Below are positions 1 through 10,358 of a stretch of 64,000 bases of DNA, piece by piece. Below the pieces are notes generated by a model. That model made no database searches. It saw only the letters and a list, made by a program, of their open reading frames with translations, and had not been told where the DNA came from. How positions within the stretch are numbered: position 1 is the first letter of the stretch; each line of letters opens with the position of its first letter. The stretch spans positions 124,001 through 188,000 of the forward strand of contig NZ_FCOE02000004.1 in the NCBI RefSeq assembly GCF_001544915.2. Direction: 5' to 3'. The position numbers and the translations under genes are program-made. The stretch comes from Caballeronia pedi (GTDB taxonomy: Bacteria; Pseudomonadota; Gammaproteobacteria; Burkholderiales; Burkholderiaceae).

Positions 1-3000
1 CGGTCGGGCCGTTCAGCACCGCCGTCGCGCCCGCCATCACATGCTGCAGATAGCCGTCGCAGCGCGCAGCCGTCTGCGGATCGCGTTCGCCGATCGCCCA
101 GTCGCGCAACGCGGTGAGCGCCGCGGCGGGCGTGTCCTTCGAGGCGGCCTGATCGACCACGAGCGTGCTCGCGAGCGACTTCGGCAAACCGGTCGGGCGC
201 TTGGCCAGCAGCCGCTGCAAGTACAGCGCGCCGCCCGCCTTCGGACCCGTGCCCGACAGACCTTCGCCGCCGAACGGCTGCACTCCGACGACCGCGCCGA
301 TCACATTGCGGTTCACGTAGATGTTGCCCACGTGCGCCCGCGCGATCACATGCGCGATGGTTTCGTCGATACGCGTATGGATGCCGAGCGTGAGCCCGTA
401 ACCGGTCGCGCGAATTTGGTCGAGGAGTTTATCAAGGTTCGAACGGCGATAACGCACCACGTGCAGCACCGGGCCGAACACTTCGCGCTTGAGTTCGTCG
501 AGGCCGTCGAGTTCGATGAGCGTCGGCGCCACGAACGTGCCTTGCGCGCAGTTGTCGGGCAGCGGCAGTTGCGTCACGTTGCGGCCCTTGTCGCGCATGC
601 CGGCGATGTGCGCGTCGATACCGCGCTTCGCGTCCGCGTCGATCACGGGGCCGACGTCCACCGACAGGCGGTCCGGATTGCCGACCGCGAGTTGGTTCAT
701 CGCGCCGGTCAGCATTTCGAGCGTGCGGTCGGCGACATCGTCCTGCAGGCACAGCACGCGCAGCGCCGAGCAGCGCTGGCCAGCCGAATCGAACGACGAT
801 TGCAGCACGTCCGCGACGACCTGCTCCGCAAGCGCGGACGAATCGACGATCATCGCGTTCTGGCCGCCGGTCTCGGCGATCAGCGGAATCGGGCGGCCGT
901 CCGGATCGAGGCGCTCGGAAAGCGTCTTGTTGATGAGGCGCGCGACTTCCGTCGAGCCGGTGAACATGACGGCGCGCGTGCGCGGATCGGCGACCAGCGC
1001 CGCGCCCACGGTTTCGCCATTGCCCGGCAGCAGTTGCACCGCGCCCGCGGGCACGCCCGCTTCGCGCAGGAGGCGCACGGCTTGCGCGGCGATCAGCGGC
1101 GTCTGTTCGGCGGGCTTCGCGAGCACCGGATTGCCAGCGGCGAGCGCGGCGGCGACCTGACCCATGAAGATCGCGAGCGGGAAGTTCCACGGGCTGATAC
1201 ACACGACCGGACCGAGCGGGCGATGCGTATCGTTCGAGAACTCGGCGCGGATCTGCGTCGCGTAGTAACGCAGGAAGTCGATGGCCTCGCGAATTTCCGC
1301 GATGGCGTTCGGCAGCGACTTGCCCGCCTCGCGCACGACGAGGCCCATCAGCGTGTGCATTTGCGCTTCGAGCAGATCGGCGGCGCGCGTGAGGCAATCG
1401 GCGCGATCTTCGACGGGCGTCGCCTGCCAGATCGGCGCGGCGGCCACCGCGTTCGCGATCGCGGCGCTCACTTGCTCCGGCGACGCTTCCACGACCGTGC
1501 CGACGAGATCACGCAGATCCGACGGATTGCGCACGTCGCGCGCGACGCCGTCGGCAGTGTCACCGCCTTCGAGCATCGGTTCGGCGCGCCACGGATGATG
1601 CGCGCTCGCCAGCAACGCCGACGACAGCGACGCCAGACGATGCTCGTTCGACAGATCGAGGCCCATCGAGTTGAAGCGCTCGTTGCCGTACAGCTGACGT
1701 GGCAGCGGAATCTTCGCGTGCGGCGCGCCGAGCGGCGTGATCTCCTGCGCTTCGTCGATCGGATCGCGCACGAGTTCCTTCACCGGAATGGATTCATCGG
1801 CGATGCGGTTCACGAACGACGTGTTCGCGCCATTCTCCAGCAAGCGGCGCACGAGATACGCGAGCAGCGTTTCGTGCGTGCCGACCGGCGCATACACGCG
1901 ACACGGACGGTTCAGCTTGTCGCGGCCGGTCACTTCTTCGTAGAGCGGCTCGCCCATGCCGTGCAGGCACTGGAACTCGTACTGGCCGGGATAGTAGTTC
2001 TGTCCCGCGAGGTGATAGATCGCGGACAGCGTGAATGCGTTGTGCGTCGCGAATTGCGGATAGACGGCATCGGGCGCGCCGAGCAGTTTCTTCGCGCACG
2101 CGAGGTATGAAATGTCCGTGTAGATCTTGCGCGTGTAGACCGGATAGCCTTCGAGGCCATCGACTTGCGCGCGTTTGATTTCCGTGTCCCAGTACGCGCC
2201 TTTCACGAGGCGAATCATCAAACGATGACGGCTGCGGCGCGCGAGATCGATCAGATAGTCGATGACGAACGGGCAGCGCTTCTGATAACCCTGCACCACG
2301 AAACCGATGCCGTTCCAGCCCGCGAGTTCCGGATCGAAGCACAGCGCTTCGAGCAGATCGAGCGAGATTTCGAGGCGGTCCGCTTCCTCGGCGTCGATAT
2401 TCAAACCGATGTCATAACGGCGCGCCAGTTGCGCGAGCGAACGCACGCGCGGCAGCAGCTCGTTCATCGTGCGTTCCTGCTGCGAGCGCGAATAGCGCGG
2501 ATGCAGCGCGGACAGCTTGATCGAAATGCCCGGGCCTTCGTAGATGCCGCGCCCGCCGGCCGCCTTGCCGATCGCGTGAATGGCCTGCTCGTAGGACGCG
2601 TAGTAGCGCTGCGCGTCTTCCTCGGTCGTCGCGGCTTCGCCGAGCATGTCGTAGGAGTAGCGGAATCCGCGCGCCTCGTACTTGCGGCTGTTCGCGAGCG
2701 CCTCGGAAATCGTCTCGCCGGTGACGAACTGCTCGCCCATCAGGCGCATCGCCATATCGACGCCCTTGCGGATCAGCGGCTCGCCGCCCCGGCCGATGAG
2801 GCGCGTCAGCGCGGACGACAAACCCGTCTCGCTGTTCGTCGTCACGAGCTTGCCGGTGATCATCAGGCCCCACGTCGCGGCGTTCACGAACAGCGACGGC
2901 GCCTGCCCCATGTGCGATTTCCAGTCGCCCTTGCTGATCTTGTCGCGAATCAGCGCGTCGCGGGTCGCGCGATCGGGAATGCGCAGCAGCGCTTCCGCGA

Positions 3001-3493
3001 GACACATCAGCGCGACGCCTTCCTGACTCGACAGCGAGAACTCGTGGATCAGCCCTTCGACGCCGCCGCCCGAACTCTTCGCACGCAGCGCTTCGACGAG
3101 CCGCGTCGCGAGCTTTTCGGTTTCGGCGGAGACGGTCGCGGGCAGACGCGCCTGACCGATCAGGAACGGCACGCACTCCGGCTCAGGCCGGCGATACGCC
3201 GCCGTGATCGCCGCGCGCAGCACGGACTGCGGCTGCACGTTCTGCGCGAAATCGAGGAAGGGATGCGGCGCGCCGTCTTCGTCGCCGTCGACGGGCGCGG
3301 CGTCGGACATTTCGGACGAACCGTTCGCGCCCGACAGCTCGGGCGGAAGCTGGCCGTGCTCGATGCGCTCGAGGTAGGCGAAGATCGCCTGCTTGATCAG
3401 CCAGTGCGGAGTGCGCTCGAGGCGCGTCGCGGCATCTTTCAGCCGGGAACGCAGGAGATCGTCGACTTTGACGCCAAGGGTTGTGCTCGCCAT
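1..3493 (-). CDS. putA: Trifunctional proline utilisation protein PutA (3' end beyond window)
   Basis: PutA oxidises proline to glutamate through proline dehydrogenase (FAD) and glutamate-semialdehyde dehydrogenase (NAD) domains and can repress its own gene. About 1,164 codons lie in the window; full-length trifunctional PutA is about 1,300, so the C-terminal end runs off the left edge. Residues 1-47 look like a ribbon-helix-helix DNA-binding domain (starts MASTTLGVKVDDLLRSRLKD). The proline dehydrogenase barrel follows. From about residue 560 an aldehyde dehydrogenase domain shows LIAETGGQNAMIV and the catalytic-Cys segment DSAGQRCSALR. The start is the ATG at 3491-3493, the only one giving the complete DNA-binding domain. 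Two GTTGCA-type sites lie about 80-110 bp upstream, consistent with autorepression. Confidence 0.97.
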   Translation of the reverse strand, partial: MASTTLGVKVDDLLRSRLKDAATRLERTPHWLIKQAIFAYLERIEHGQLPPELSGANGSSEMSDAAPVDGDEDGAPHPFLDFAQNVQPQSVLRAAITAAYRRPEPECVPFLIGQARLPATVSAETEKLATRLVEALRAKSSGGGVEGLIHEFSLSSQEGVALMCLAEALLRIPDRATRDALIRDKISKGDWKSHMGQAPSLFVNAATWGLMITGKLVTTNSETGLSSALTRLIGRGGEPLIRKGVDMAMRLMGEQFVTGETISEALANSRKYEARGFRYSYDMLGEAATTEEDAQRYYASYEQAIHAIGKAAGGRGIYEGPGISIKLSALHPRYSRSQQERTMNELLPRVRSLAQLARRYDIGLNIDAEEADRLEISLDLLEALCFDPELAGWNGIGFVVQGYQKRCPFVIDYLIDLARRSRHRLMIRLVKGAYWDTEIKRAQVDGLEGYPVYTRKIYTDISYLACAKKLLGAPDAVYPQFATHNAFTLSAIYHLAGQNYYPGQYEFQCLHGMGEPLYEEVTGRDKLNRPCRVYAPVGTHETLLAYLVRRLLENGANTSFVNRIADESIPVKELVRDPIDEAQEITPLGAPHAKIPLPRQLYGNERFNSMGLDLSNEHRLASLSSALLASAHHPWRAEPMLEGGDTADGVARDVRNPSDLRDLVGTVVEASPEQVSAAIANAVAAAPIWQATPVEDRADCLTRAADLLEAQMHTLMGLVVREAGKSLPNAIAEIREAIDFLRYYATQIRAEFSNDTHRPLGPVVCISPWNFPLAIFMGQVAAALAAGNPVLAKPAEQTPLIAAQAVRLLREAGVPAGAVQLLPGNGETVGAALVADPRTRAVMFTGSTEVARLINKTLSERLDPDGRPIPLIAETGGQNAMIVDSSALAEQVVADVLQSSFDSAGQRCSALRVLCLQDDVADRTLEMLTGAMNQLAVGNPDRLSVDVGPVIDADAKRGIDAHIAGMRDKGRNVTQLPLPDNCAQGTFVAPTLIELDGLDELKREVFGPVLHVVRYRRSNLDKLLDQIRATGYGLTLGIHTRIDETIAHVIARAHVGNIYVNRNVIGAVVGVQPFGGEGLSGTGPKAGGALYLQRLLAKRPTGLPKSLASTLVVDQAASKDTPAAALTALRDWAIGERDPQTAARCDGYLQHVMAGATAVLNGPT

Positions 3494-3570
3494 ATTTCCT
3501 TCGTTTGCCGGTCGTGCTCAGCCGGCCAGAGACCTGAAAAGTTGGCGAATCGTACTCCGCTGATATAAAA

Positions 3571-3602
3571 GGTGCAACCGAGATTTTCGCTAAGGTTGCA
3601 CC
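3571..3602. promoter_or_regulatory. Putative PutA operator pair (inverted GTTGCA sites)
   Basis: GGTGCAACC (3571-3579) and GGTTGCACC (3594-3602) form a perfect 9-bp inverted repeat with a 14-nt spacer. Each arm contains GTTGCA in one orientation, which is the known binding motif of E. coli PutA. They lie 78-109 bp upstream of the putA start, and the PutA here keeps a ribbon-helix-helix domain. Further symmetric sequences sit next to them: CCCTTGT/ACAAGGG at 3611-3627 and the palindrome GGTGCACC at 3635-3642. Use of these as operators is inferred. I see nothing else in the 309-bp gap between putA and the next gene. Confidence 0.7.
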
Positions 3603-3802
3603 ACGATGAACCCTTGTGCCACAAGGGCTTGAGCGGTGCACCGCCAGTCGGTCGTCGGCGCTTTCGCCCTAGTATTTTCCCTAATCCGATTTTTTTGAGA
3701 CATCCCCTAAATCAATGCCCGGCCCGCGCCGATATAAACGCAATGCGCCGCATGTCGCGGCATTCGCGGCCGATTCGCCGCGATATCGGGAGAAAGACGA
3801 GC

Positions 3803-3958
3803 ATGAGCACTTGGATGGTGATAGCCAGCGTTTGGGCAATGTTCGCAGTCTGCGTCGTGCTGTTCGTGCGAGGCGCGTCGCCGCACGTGCAGCGGTCCGA
3901 CAAGATCGCCGACGAACCCGACCGGCCCGCAGGCGACGTATCCCGGGCCAAGCTCTGA
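3803..3958 (+). CDS. Small single-pass membrane protein (51 aa), function unknown
   Basis: A short ORF of 51 residues with one hydrophobic segment (residues 4-23, MVIASVWAMFAVCVVLFVRG) followed by a charged cytoplasm-like tail. A longer in-frame extension exists from 3572, but the ATG at 3803 is preceded by GGGAGAAAGACGAGC, a plausible ribosome binding site, and it gives a sensible membrane protein. It lies divergent from putA and convergent with priA, with only 21 bp between its stop and the priA stop. I do not recognise a family. The hydrophobic stretch and the site upstream are seen; that it is a real gene is inferred. Confidence 0.6.
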   Translation: MSTWMVIASVWAMFAVCVVLFVRGASPHVQRSDKIADEPDRPAGDVSRAKL

Positions 3959-3979
3959 ACCGCCGCGCTGCCGCGGCCG

Positions 3980-6217
<2,238 letters not shown>

Positions 6218-6334
6218 CGTGCGCGGCCTCGCGCGCAGCGGTGCGGCACCCGGACGTGGCTGGAACCGACGAAGTTAAAGTGAAACATCAGAATCGCCTG
6301 TAAACCGCCGATTATTTTTGGATTTCCGTCGCTT

Positions 6335-6353
6335 TCCACAGGCCTGTGGATAA
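6335..6353. promoter_or_regulatory. 16-bp palindrome containing an exact DnaA box, upstream of priA
   Basis: TCCACAGGCCTGTGGA (6335-6350) is a perfect palindrome, and its right half continues into TGTGGATAA (6345-6353), an exact DnaA box on the minus strand. The left half matches the box less well (TTTCCACA). It sits about 120 bp upstream of priA in the 447-bp gap between hemE and priA. It could let DnaA regulate priA, or it may be chance. No other feature is evident in this gap apart from an AT-rich stretch at 6434-6490. Confidence 0.45.
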
Positions 6354-6664
6354 CTTTGTTGAGAAGTGCGCCCGGGATTGCCGCAAAGCCTGCCGCGAAA
6401 CCCTTGTGTGCGCCAGCCCACATTTCGGACAAAGCTACGAAAAATCGTTAAATATCATTGACTTGAAGCACATATAGCGACACTTTATTGGCTGCTCGGA
6501 CCCATACGTCTGATGGCGCGCCGCAGCGAACAAAATGTGCATAAGTTCAGTCTTGACATCGAGGGAGGTCGCGTGAGCCGGGCGATCCGGACGGAATGAT
6601 CCAGCCCCTGACAACCCGTCATGGTGCATCGACGCTGCACCGCAGCATGTTCGCTGATGGCGAC

Positions 6665-7795
6665 TCAGCGCGCCGACAGCCCCGCGCGCATCGCACGGCT
6701 GTGACGATGGACTTCGTCGACGAGTTCCGCCACGTGCTCGGGCGGCGTGAATTGCGAGATGCCGTGGCCCAGATTGAAGACGTGGCCCGGAAAATTCCCG
6801 AAGCTGTCCAGCACAGCGCGCGCTTCGGTGCGGATCGCCGCGGGCGGCGCGAACAGCACGCTCGGGTCGATATTCCCTTGCAGCGCCACGCGCGACCCGA
6901 CTTTTTGCCGCGCGGTATTCAGATTCATCGTCCAGTCGAGACCGACCGCATCGACGCCCGTCGCGGCGATTTCCTCGATCCACAAGCCGCCGCCCTTCGT
7001 GAAGGTGATGACCGGCACGCGCTCGCCGTCGTGCTCGCGCTTGAGGCCCGCAACCACCTTCGCGATGTATTCGAGCGAGAAGCGCTGATACGCGCCGTCG
7101 GCGAGTGCCCCGCCCCAGGTGTCGAAGATCATCACGGCCTGCGCGCCGGCCTCGATCTGCGCGTTCAGATACGCGGTCACGGCTTGCGCGTTGATGTCGA
7201 GAATGCGGTGCATCAGGTCGGGGCGCGAATACGCCATCGACTTGACGGTGCGATGATCGTCCGAGCCGCCGCCTTCGACCATGTAGCACGCGAGCGTCCA
7301 CGGGCTGCCGGAAAAGCCGATCAGCGGCACTTTCTGACGGCCTTGCGCGTCGGTGAGCGCGCGGCGGATCTGGCTCACGGCGTCGGTGACGTAGGACAGC
7401 GTGGCGCCGATGTCCGGCACGGCGAGGCGCTTCACGTCGTCTTCCGTGCGCACGGTGCGCTCGAAACGCGGACCTTCGCCCTGGACGAAGTTCAGGCCGA
7501 GGCCCATCGCGTCGGGCACGGTCAGGATGTCGGAGAAGAGAATCGCGGCGTCGAGCGGAAAGCGCTCGAGCGGCTGGAGCGTGACTTCGGTCGCGTAGTC
7601 CGGGTTCTTCGCGAGGCCGAGAAAGCTGCCCGCGCGGGCGCGTGTCGCGTTGTACTCCGGCAGATAGCGTCCTGCCTGGCGCATCAGCCAGATCGGCGTG
7701 TAGTCGGTCGGCTGGCGCAGGAGCGCGCGCAGGAAGGTGTCGTTCAGGAGAGTGTGTGCCACGGCGCTGGATGCTGAAGGCAGAGAATCGATCAT
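6665..7795 (-). CDS. hemE: Uroporphyrinogen decarboxylase
   Basis: HemE removes four carboxyl groups from uroporphyrinogen III to give coproporphyrinogen III in heme synthesis, in the cytosol. The signature [14 protein letters not shown] is near residue 35-48, [19 protein letters not shown] follows in the middle, and [10 protein letters not shown] lies near the C-terminus. The ORF from ATG 7795 gives 376 residues. Homologs usually begin at about the sequence [16 protein letters not shown], and an in-frame GTG at 7760-7762 would give 365 residues, so the true start could be that GTG. It stands alone here, with its start facing the divergent pheC-like gene 149 bp away. Confidence 0.96.
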   Translation of the reverse strand: MIDSLPSASSAVAHTLLNDTFLRALLRQPTDYTPIWLMRQAGRYLPEYNATRARAGSFLGLAKNPDYATEVTLQPLERFPLDAAILFSDILTVPDAMGLGLNFVQGEGPRFERTVRTEDDVKRLAVPDIGATLSYVTDAVSQIRRALTDAQGRQKVPLIGFSGSPWTLACYMVEGGGSDDHRTVKSMAYSRPDLMHRILDINAQAVTAYLNAQIEAGAQAVMIFDTWGGALADGAYQRFSLEYIAKVVAGLKREHDGERVPVITFTKGGGLWIEEIAATGVDAVGLDWTMNLNTARQKVGSRVALQGNIDPSVLFAPPAAIRTEARAVLDSFGNFPGHVFNLGHGISQFTPPEHVAELVDEVHRHSRAMRAGLSAR

Positions 7796-7944
7796 TCTAC
7801 CGGACCGGACCGGCGTTTTCGTTGACTGAGCCCGGCAATTCGGGGAGTCTGATGCCGCGCGGCCTATGCCGTTCAGCCGAGTGTCCGAGACCCAAAGGCC
7901 TCGTTATGATCGACGGGCCTGCACAACTAAAACCAGGAGAATCG

Positions 7945-8787
7945 ATGCAACGCACGTCTGTCAGTCTCGCCGCTTCTGCCCTTGTCATGTCGCTCGCGCT
8001 CACGGGCGTCGCGCAGGCTCAAACGATTCAGGCCGGCACCGTCGCCGGCGCGAAGCCTGCGGCACCCGCGCCCGCCGCCGTGGCGCCCTCGCGGCTCGAC
8101 GATATCCTCGCGCGCCACACGCTGCGCATCTGCACGACGGGCGACTACAAGCCTTATTCGTTCCTGCGTCCGGACGGGCAGTTCGAGGGCATCGACGTCG
8201 ATCTCGCGGACAGTCTCGCGAAGTCTCTGGGCGCGAAGGCGGAGTACGTGAAAACGTCGTGGTCGAACCTGATGAACGATTTCGTCGCCAAGTGCGATAT
8301 CGCCGTGGGCGGCATCTCGACCACGCTCGAGCGGCAAAAGCGCGCGTTCTTCACCGCGCCATACATGGAAGACGGCAAAACGCCCATCGTGCGCTGCGAC
8401 GATGTCGACAAGTATCAGACCGTCGCGCAGATCGATCAGCCGAACGTGCGGACCATCGTCAATCCGGGCGGCACCAACGAGCGGTTCGCGAAGCAGTTCT
8501 TTCCGCACTCGCAGTTGATCGAGTATCCGGACAACGTGACCATCTTCAAGCAGATCCTCGAAGGCAAGGCCGACGTGATGGTTACGGACGCATCCGAAAC
8601 CCTGCTTCAGCAAAAGCTCAATCCCGGCTTGTGCTCGGTGCATCCGGACAAGCCGTTCCAGTTCGGCGAGAAGGCGTATCTGCTACCGCGCGGCGACGTG
8701 CCGTTTCAGCAGTATGTCGATCAGTGGCTGCATCTCGCCCGGTCGTCGGGCGAGTTTCAGGGCGTGTACGACAAGTGGCTGAAGTAA
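7945..8787 (+). CDS. pheC: Periplasmic cyclohexadienyl dehydratase / solute-binding-fold protein (PheC-like)
   Basis: The protein has the periplasmic type 2 solute-binding fold and closely resembles Pseudomonas PheC, which converts prephenate to phenylpyruvate or arogenate to phenylalanine. Residues 1-26 are a signal peptide ending VAQA. PheC-like stretches include ICTTGDYKPYSFLRPDGQFE, DIAVGGISTTLERQKRAFF, NPGGTNERFAKQF, VTDASETLLQQ and the C-terminal DQWLHLA. The 280-residue length fits. The start at 7945 has AGGAGA 4 nt upstream and gives a clean signal peptide; a longer ORF from 7642 does not. No transporter permease or ATPase is adjacent, which favours an enzyme over a transporter subunit. 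An amino acid binding protein remains the alternative. Confidence 0.82.
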   Translation: MQRTSVSLAASALVMSLALTGVAQAQTIQAGTVAGAKPAAPAPAAVAPSRLDDILARHTLRICTTGDYKPYSFLRPDGQFEGIDVDLADSLAKSLGAKAEYVKTSWSNLMNDFVAKCDIAVGGISTTLERQKRAFFTAPYMEDGKTPIVRCDDVDKYQTVAQIDQPNVRTIVNPGGTNERFAKQFFPHSQLIEYPDNVTIFKQILEGKADVMVTDASETLLQQKLNPGLCSVHPDKPFQFGEKAYLLPRGDVPFQQYVDQWLHLARSSGEFQGVYDKWLK

Positions 8788-8790
8788 CGC

Positions 8791-9750
8791 TCAGCGCGCC
8801 GCGCGCGTGAGTTCGCCCGCGCGTTCGCCGAGCCGGCGCAGCCAGCCGAGCGCCGCGTCCGACTGCGTATGGATGCGCGCGAAGCCGTGCGTCATGTCGC
8901 GCGCGTCGATCATCTCGACGCGGCCGCGGTTGGCTTCCAGAAAGCGCTTGAGTTCGATGGCGTCGTCGTAGAGCGGATCGTAGCCCGCCGCGACGACGAT
9001 CGCGGGCGCCGGCGTGCGCTCGTACGGTTCGGACAGAGGAAACGCGCGCACATCGTGCTCGTGCGGGGCATCGCCCGACAGAAACTGCGTCCAGTACCAC
9101 TTCATTTCGTCGTTGGTGAGGCCCGGACCGTTCGCATTGGCGATGCAACTAGGGCTCTCGAACTGGCGCCGCAGCGCCGGATAGAGCAGTAATTGCAAGC
9201 CGACGAGGCCGGCCACGCGTTCGTTCGCCCCGCGCGCCGCGACGACGGCCAGATGCGCGCCCGCGCTGTCGCCGCCGACGGCGAGCCGGTCGGTCGCGAA
9301 GCCGAGCCGCGAGCGATGCTCGGCGAGCCAGATCAACGCGTCGAGTGCGTCGTCGCACGGCGCGGGAAACGGATACTCGGGCGCGAGCCGGTAATCGACG
9401 CTCACGACAGCGCACTGCGAATCCTGCGCGAGCTGTTCGACGAGACCGTCGTGCGTGTCCAGATCGCCGATCACCCAGCCGCCGCCGTGAAAGTAGACGA
9501 TGAGCGGCAGCGGGCCGCGCGCCGCTTTCGCCTTGTACACGCGCGCGGCAAGCGTGCGGCCTTCCAGCGGAATCTCGATGTCCTCGGCAATCACATCGCT
9601 GCCGCGCTCGCGCGCGTATGCTTTGGCGATGTCACTGAAGCGCTTGCGAACCGTTTGCGCGTCCGCATCCGCCCCCAAAGGAGGATAGGCTTCGGCAATC
9701 GCGCGGTAGTAGCGAAGCAAGGCTGCATCGATGGTCATGCGTGTCTCCAT
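8791..9750 (-). CDS. Alpha/beta hydrolase, hormone-sensitive-lipase family esterase
   Basis: A 319-residue hydrolase of the bacterial HSL (family IV) carboxylesterase group. The oxyanion-hole motif is YFHGGGWVIGDLDTHDGL near residue 88-105. The nucleophile elbow is VGGDSAGAHLA near 160. The catalytic Asp lies in AAGYDPLYDD and the His in MTHGFARI near the C-terminus, so the triad is complete. There is no signal peptide, so it is probably cytosolic and acts on short-chain esters; the physiological substrate is unknown. The stop lies 4 bp from the stop of the convergent pheC-like gene, with no room for a separate terminator between them. METR is the called start; the METRM Met at residue 5 is an alternative. 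Confidence 0.9.
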   Translation of the reverse strand: METRMTIDAALLRYYRAIAEAYPPLGADADAQTVRKRFSDIAKAYARERGSDVIAEDIEIPLEGRTLAARVYKAKAARGPLPLIVYFHGGGWVIGDLDTHDGLVEQLAQDSQCAVVSVDYRLAPEYPFPAPCDDALDALIWLAEHRSRLGFATDRLAVGGDSAGAHLAVVAARGANERVAGLVGLQLLLYPALRRQFESPSCIANANGPGLTNDEMKWYWTQFLSGDAPHEHDVRAFPLSEPYERTPAPAIVVAAGYDPLYDDAIELKRFLEANRGRVEMIDARDMTHGFARIHTQSDAALGWLRRLGERAGELTRAAR

Positions 9751-10030
9751 AGCTTTTCGTCAGTGAAATATCGTACGGTCAGGGTTTTGCGCATCGATTT
9801 CATGCGTCCACGCGTTCGATTTTCGCGGAAAGCTAGAATAATCGCACTAGTCCTTAAAGCGGCATTTATCGGTCGACGGGGACCGAACGCGTAAATCCTC
9901 CGAATATCAGACAACATATCCGCGCGAATCAGAAGAATCGCGCGAGAAAATTTCCCGTGAGCCTTATTCCACGGGGGTTACAACCTGAAACACTTTGTTA
10001 CGGCGACCCGGAATCAATTCGCCCACAATC

Positions 10031-10049
10031 TGTTGAAACGGTTTCAACA
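10031..10049. promoter_or_regulatory. Perfect 19-bp palindrome, LacI-like operator candidate
   Basis: TGTTGAAACGGTTTCAACA is a perfect 9+1+9 palindrome. Its TGAAAC...GTTTCA halves resemble LacI/GalR-family operators, though most of those have an even centre. TTGAAA at 10033-10038 inside it could serve as a -35 with TATTCG at 10056-10061 (17-nt spacer) as a weak -10 for rightward transcription into the candidate RNA at 10062-10243. No coding gene starts nearby to the right, and the esterase start is 280 bp to the left. The regulator is unknown. Confidence 0.45.
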
Positions 10050-10061
10050 CGGATGTATTCG

Positions 10062-10243
10062 GGCGCGCTGTGCAAATTGCCGCGTGATCCGGTGGCAGAC
10101 TTTGGTCGAAGCTCTCTTGGTGGGGGCATCCGTGTTGGGATCGTTCTTCGAGTGTGGAAACATTCGAAACATCCCACGTTTGGTCTCCTCGCGCTAACCC
10201 CGTAGCGTGTGGTTTTTAGCGGGCTCCAGGCCCGCTTTTTTTT
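10062..10243 (+). ncRNA. Candidate structured small RNA ending in a Rho-independent terminator
   Basis: The 608-bp gap between the esterase and the acyl-CoA synthetase has no convincing gene, but its right part has three successive hairpins on the plus strand. Hairpin 1 (10136-10176) pairs TGGGAT with ATCCCA and TTCGAGTG with CATTCGAA around a 6-nt loop. Hairpin 2 (10190-10209) pairs CGCTA with TAGCG. Hairpin 3 is the terminator AGCGGGC/GCCCGCT followed by eight T (10218-10243). A terminator with no coding gene upstream suggests a non-coding transcript. The 5' end is a guess from a weak promoter match. I could not assign it to a known RNA family. Confidence 0.4.
10218..10243 (+). terminator. 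Rho-independent terminator of the candidate small RNA
   Basis: AGCGGGC (10218-10224) and GCCCGCT (10230-10236) pair around a 5-nt loop and are followed by an uninterrupted T run. The orientation is plus-strand only. Confidence 0.75.
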
Positions 10244-10300
10244 CGCCTGGACAAACGTTTGCCGTGTCTGAGTTCAACGACATGCGCGTTTGGTTCCACG

Positions 10301-10330
10301 ACAAAGGGAGCGCCACGGCGCTCCCTTTGT
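10301..10330 (-). terminator. Perfect 14-bp hairpin downstream of the acyl-CoA synthetase
   Basis: ACAAAGGGAGCGCC (10301-10314) pairs perfectly with GGCGCTCCCTTTGT (10317-10330) with only 2 nt between. It lies 28 bp past the stop of the minus-strand acyl-CoA synthetase gene. The T run on either strand is short (TTTGT), so it may act as a stable 3' end or a bidirectional terminator. Confidence 0.6.
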
Positions 10331-10358
10331 CATTTCATGCCGCCGCGTAGCGCGCTGC

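Noticed and set aside
41-2110. Long plus-strand ORF of 689 codons
   Set aside because: It is the antisense shadow of putA; the translation is Arg/His-rich low-complexity without any domain.
9957-10205. 82-codon plus-strand ORF before the terminator at 10218
   Set aside because: No ribosome binding site and no recognisable protein character; the hairpins favour a non-coding RNA.
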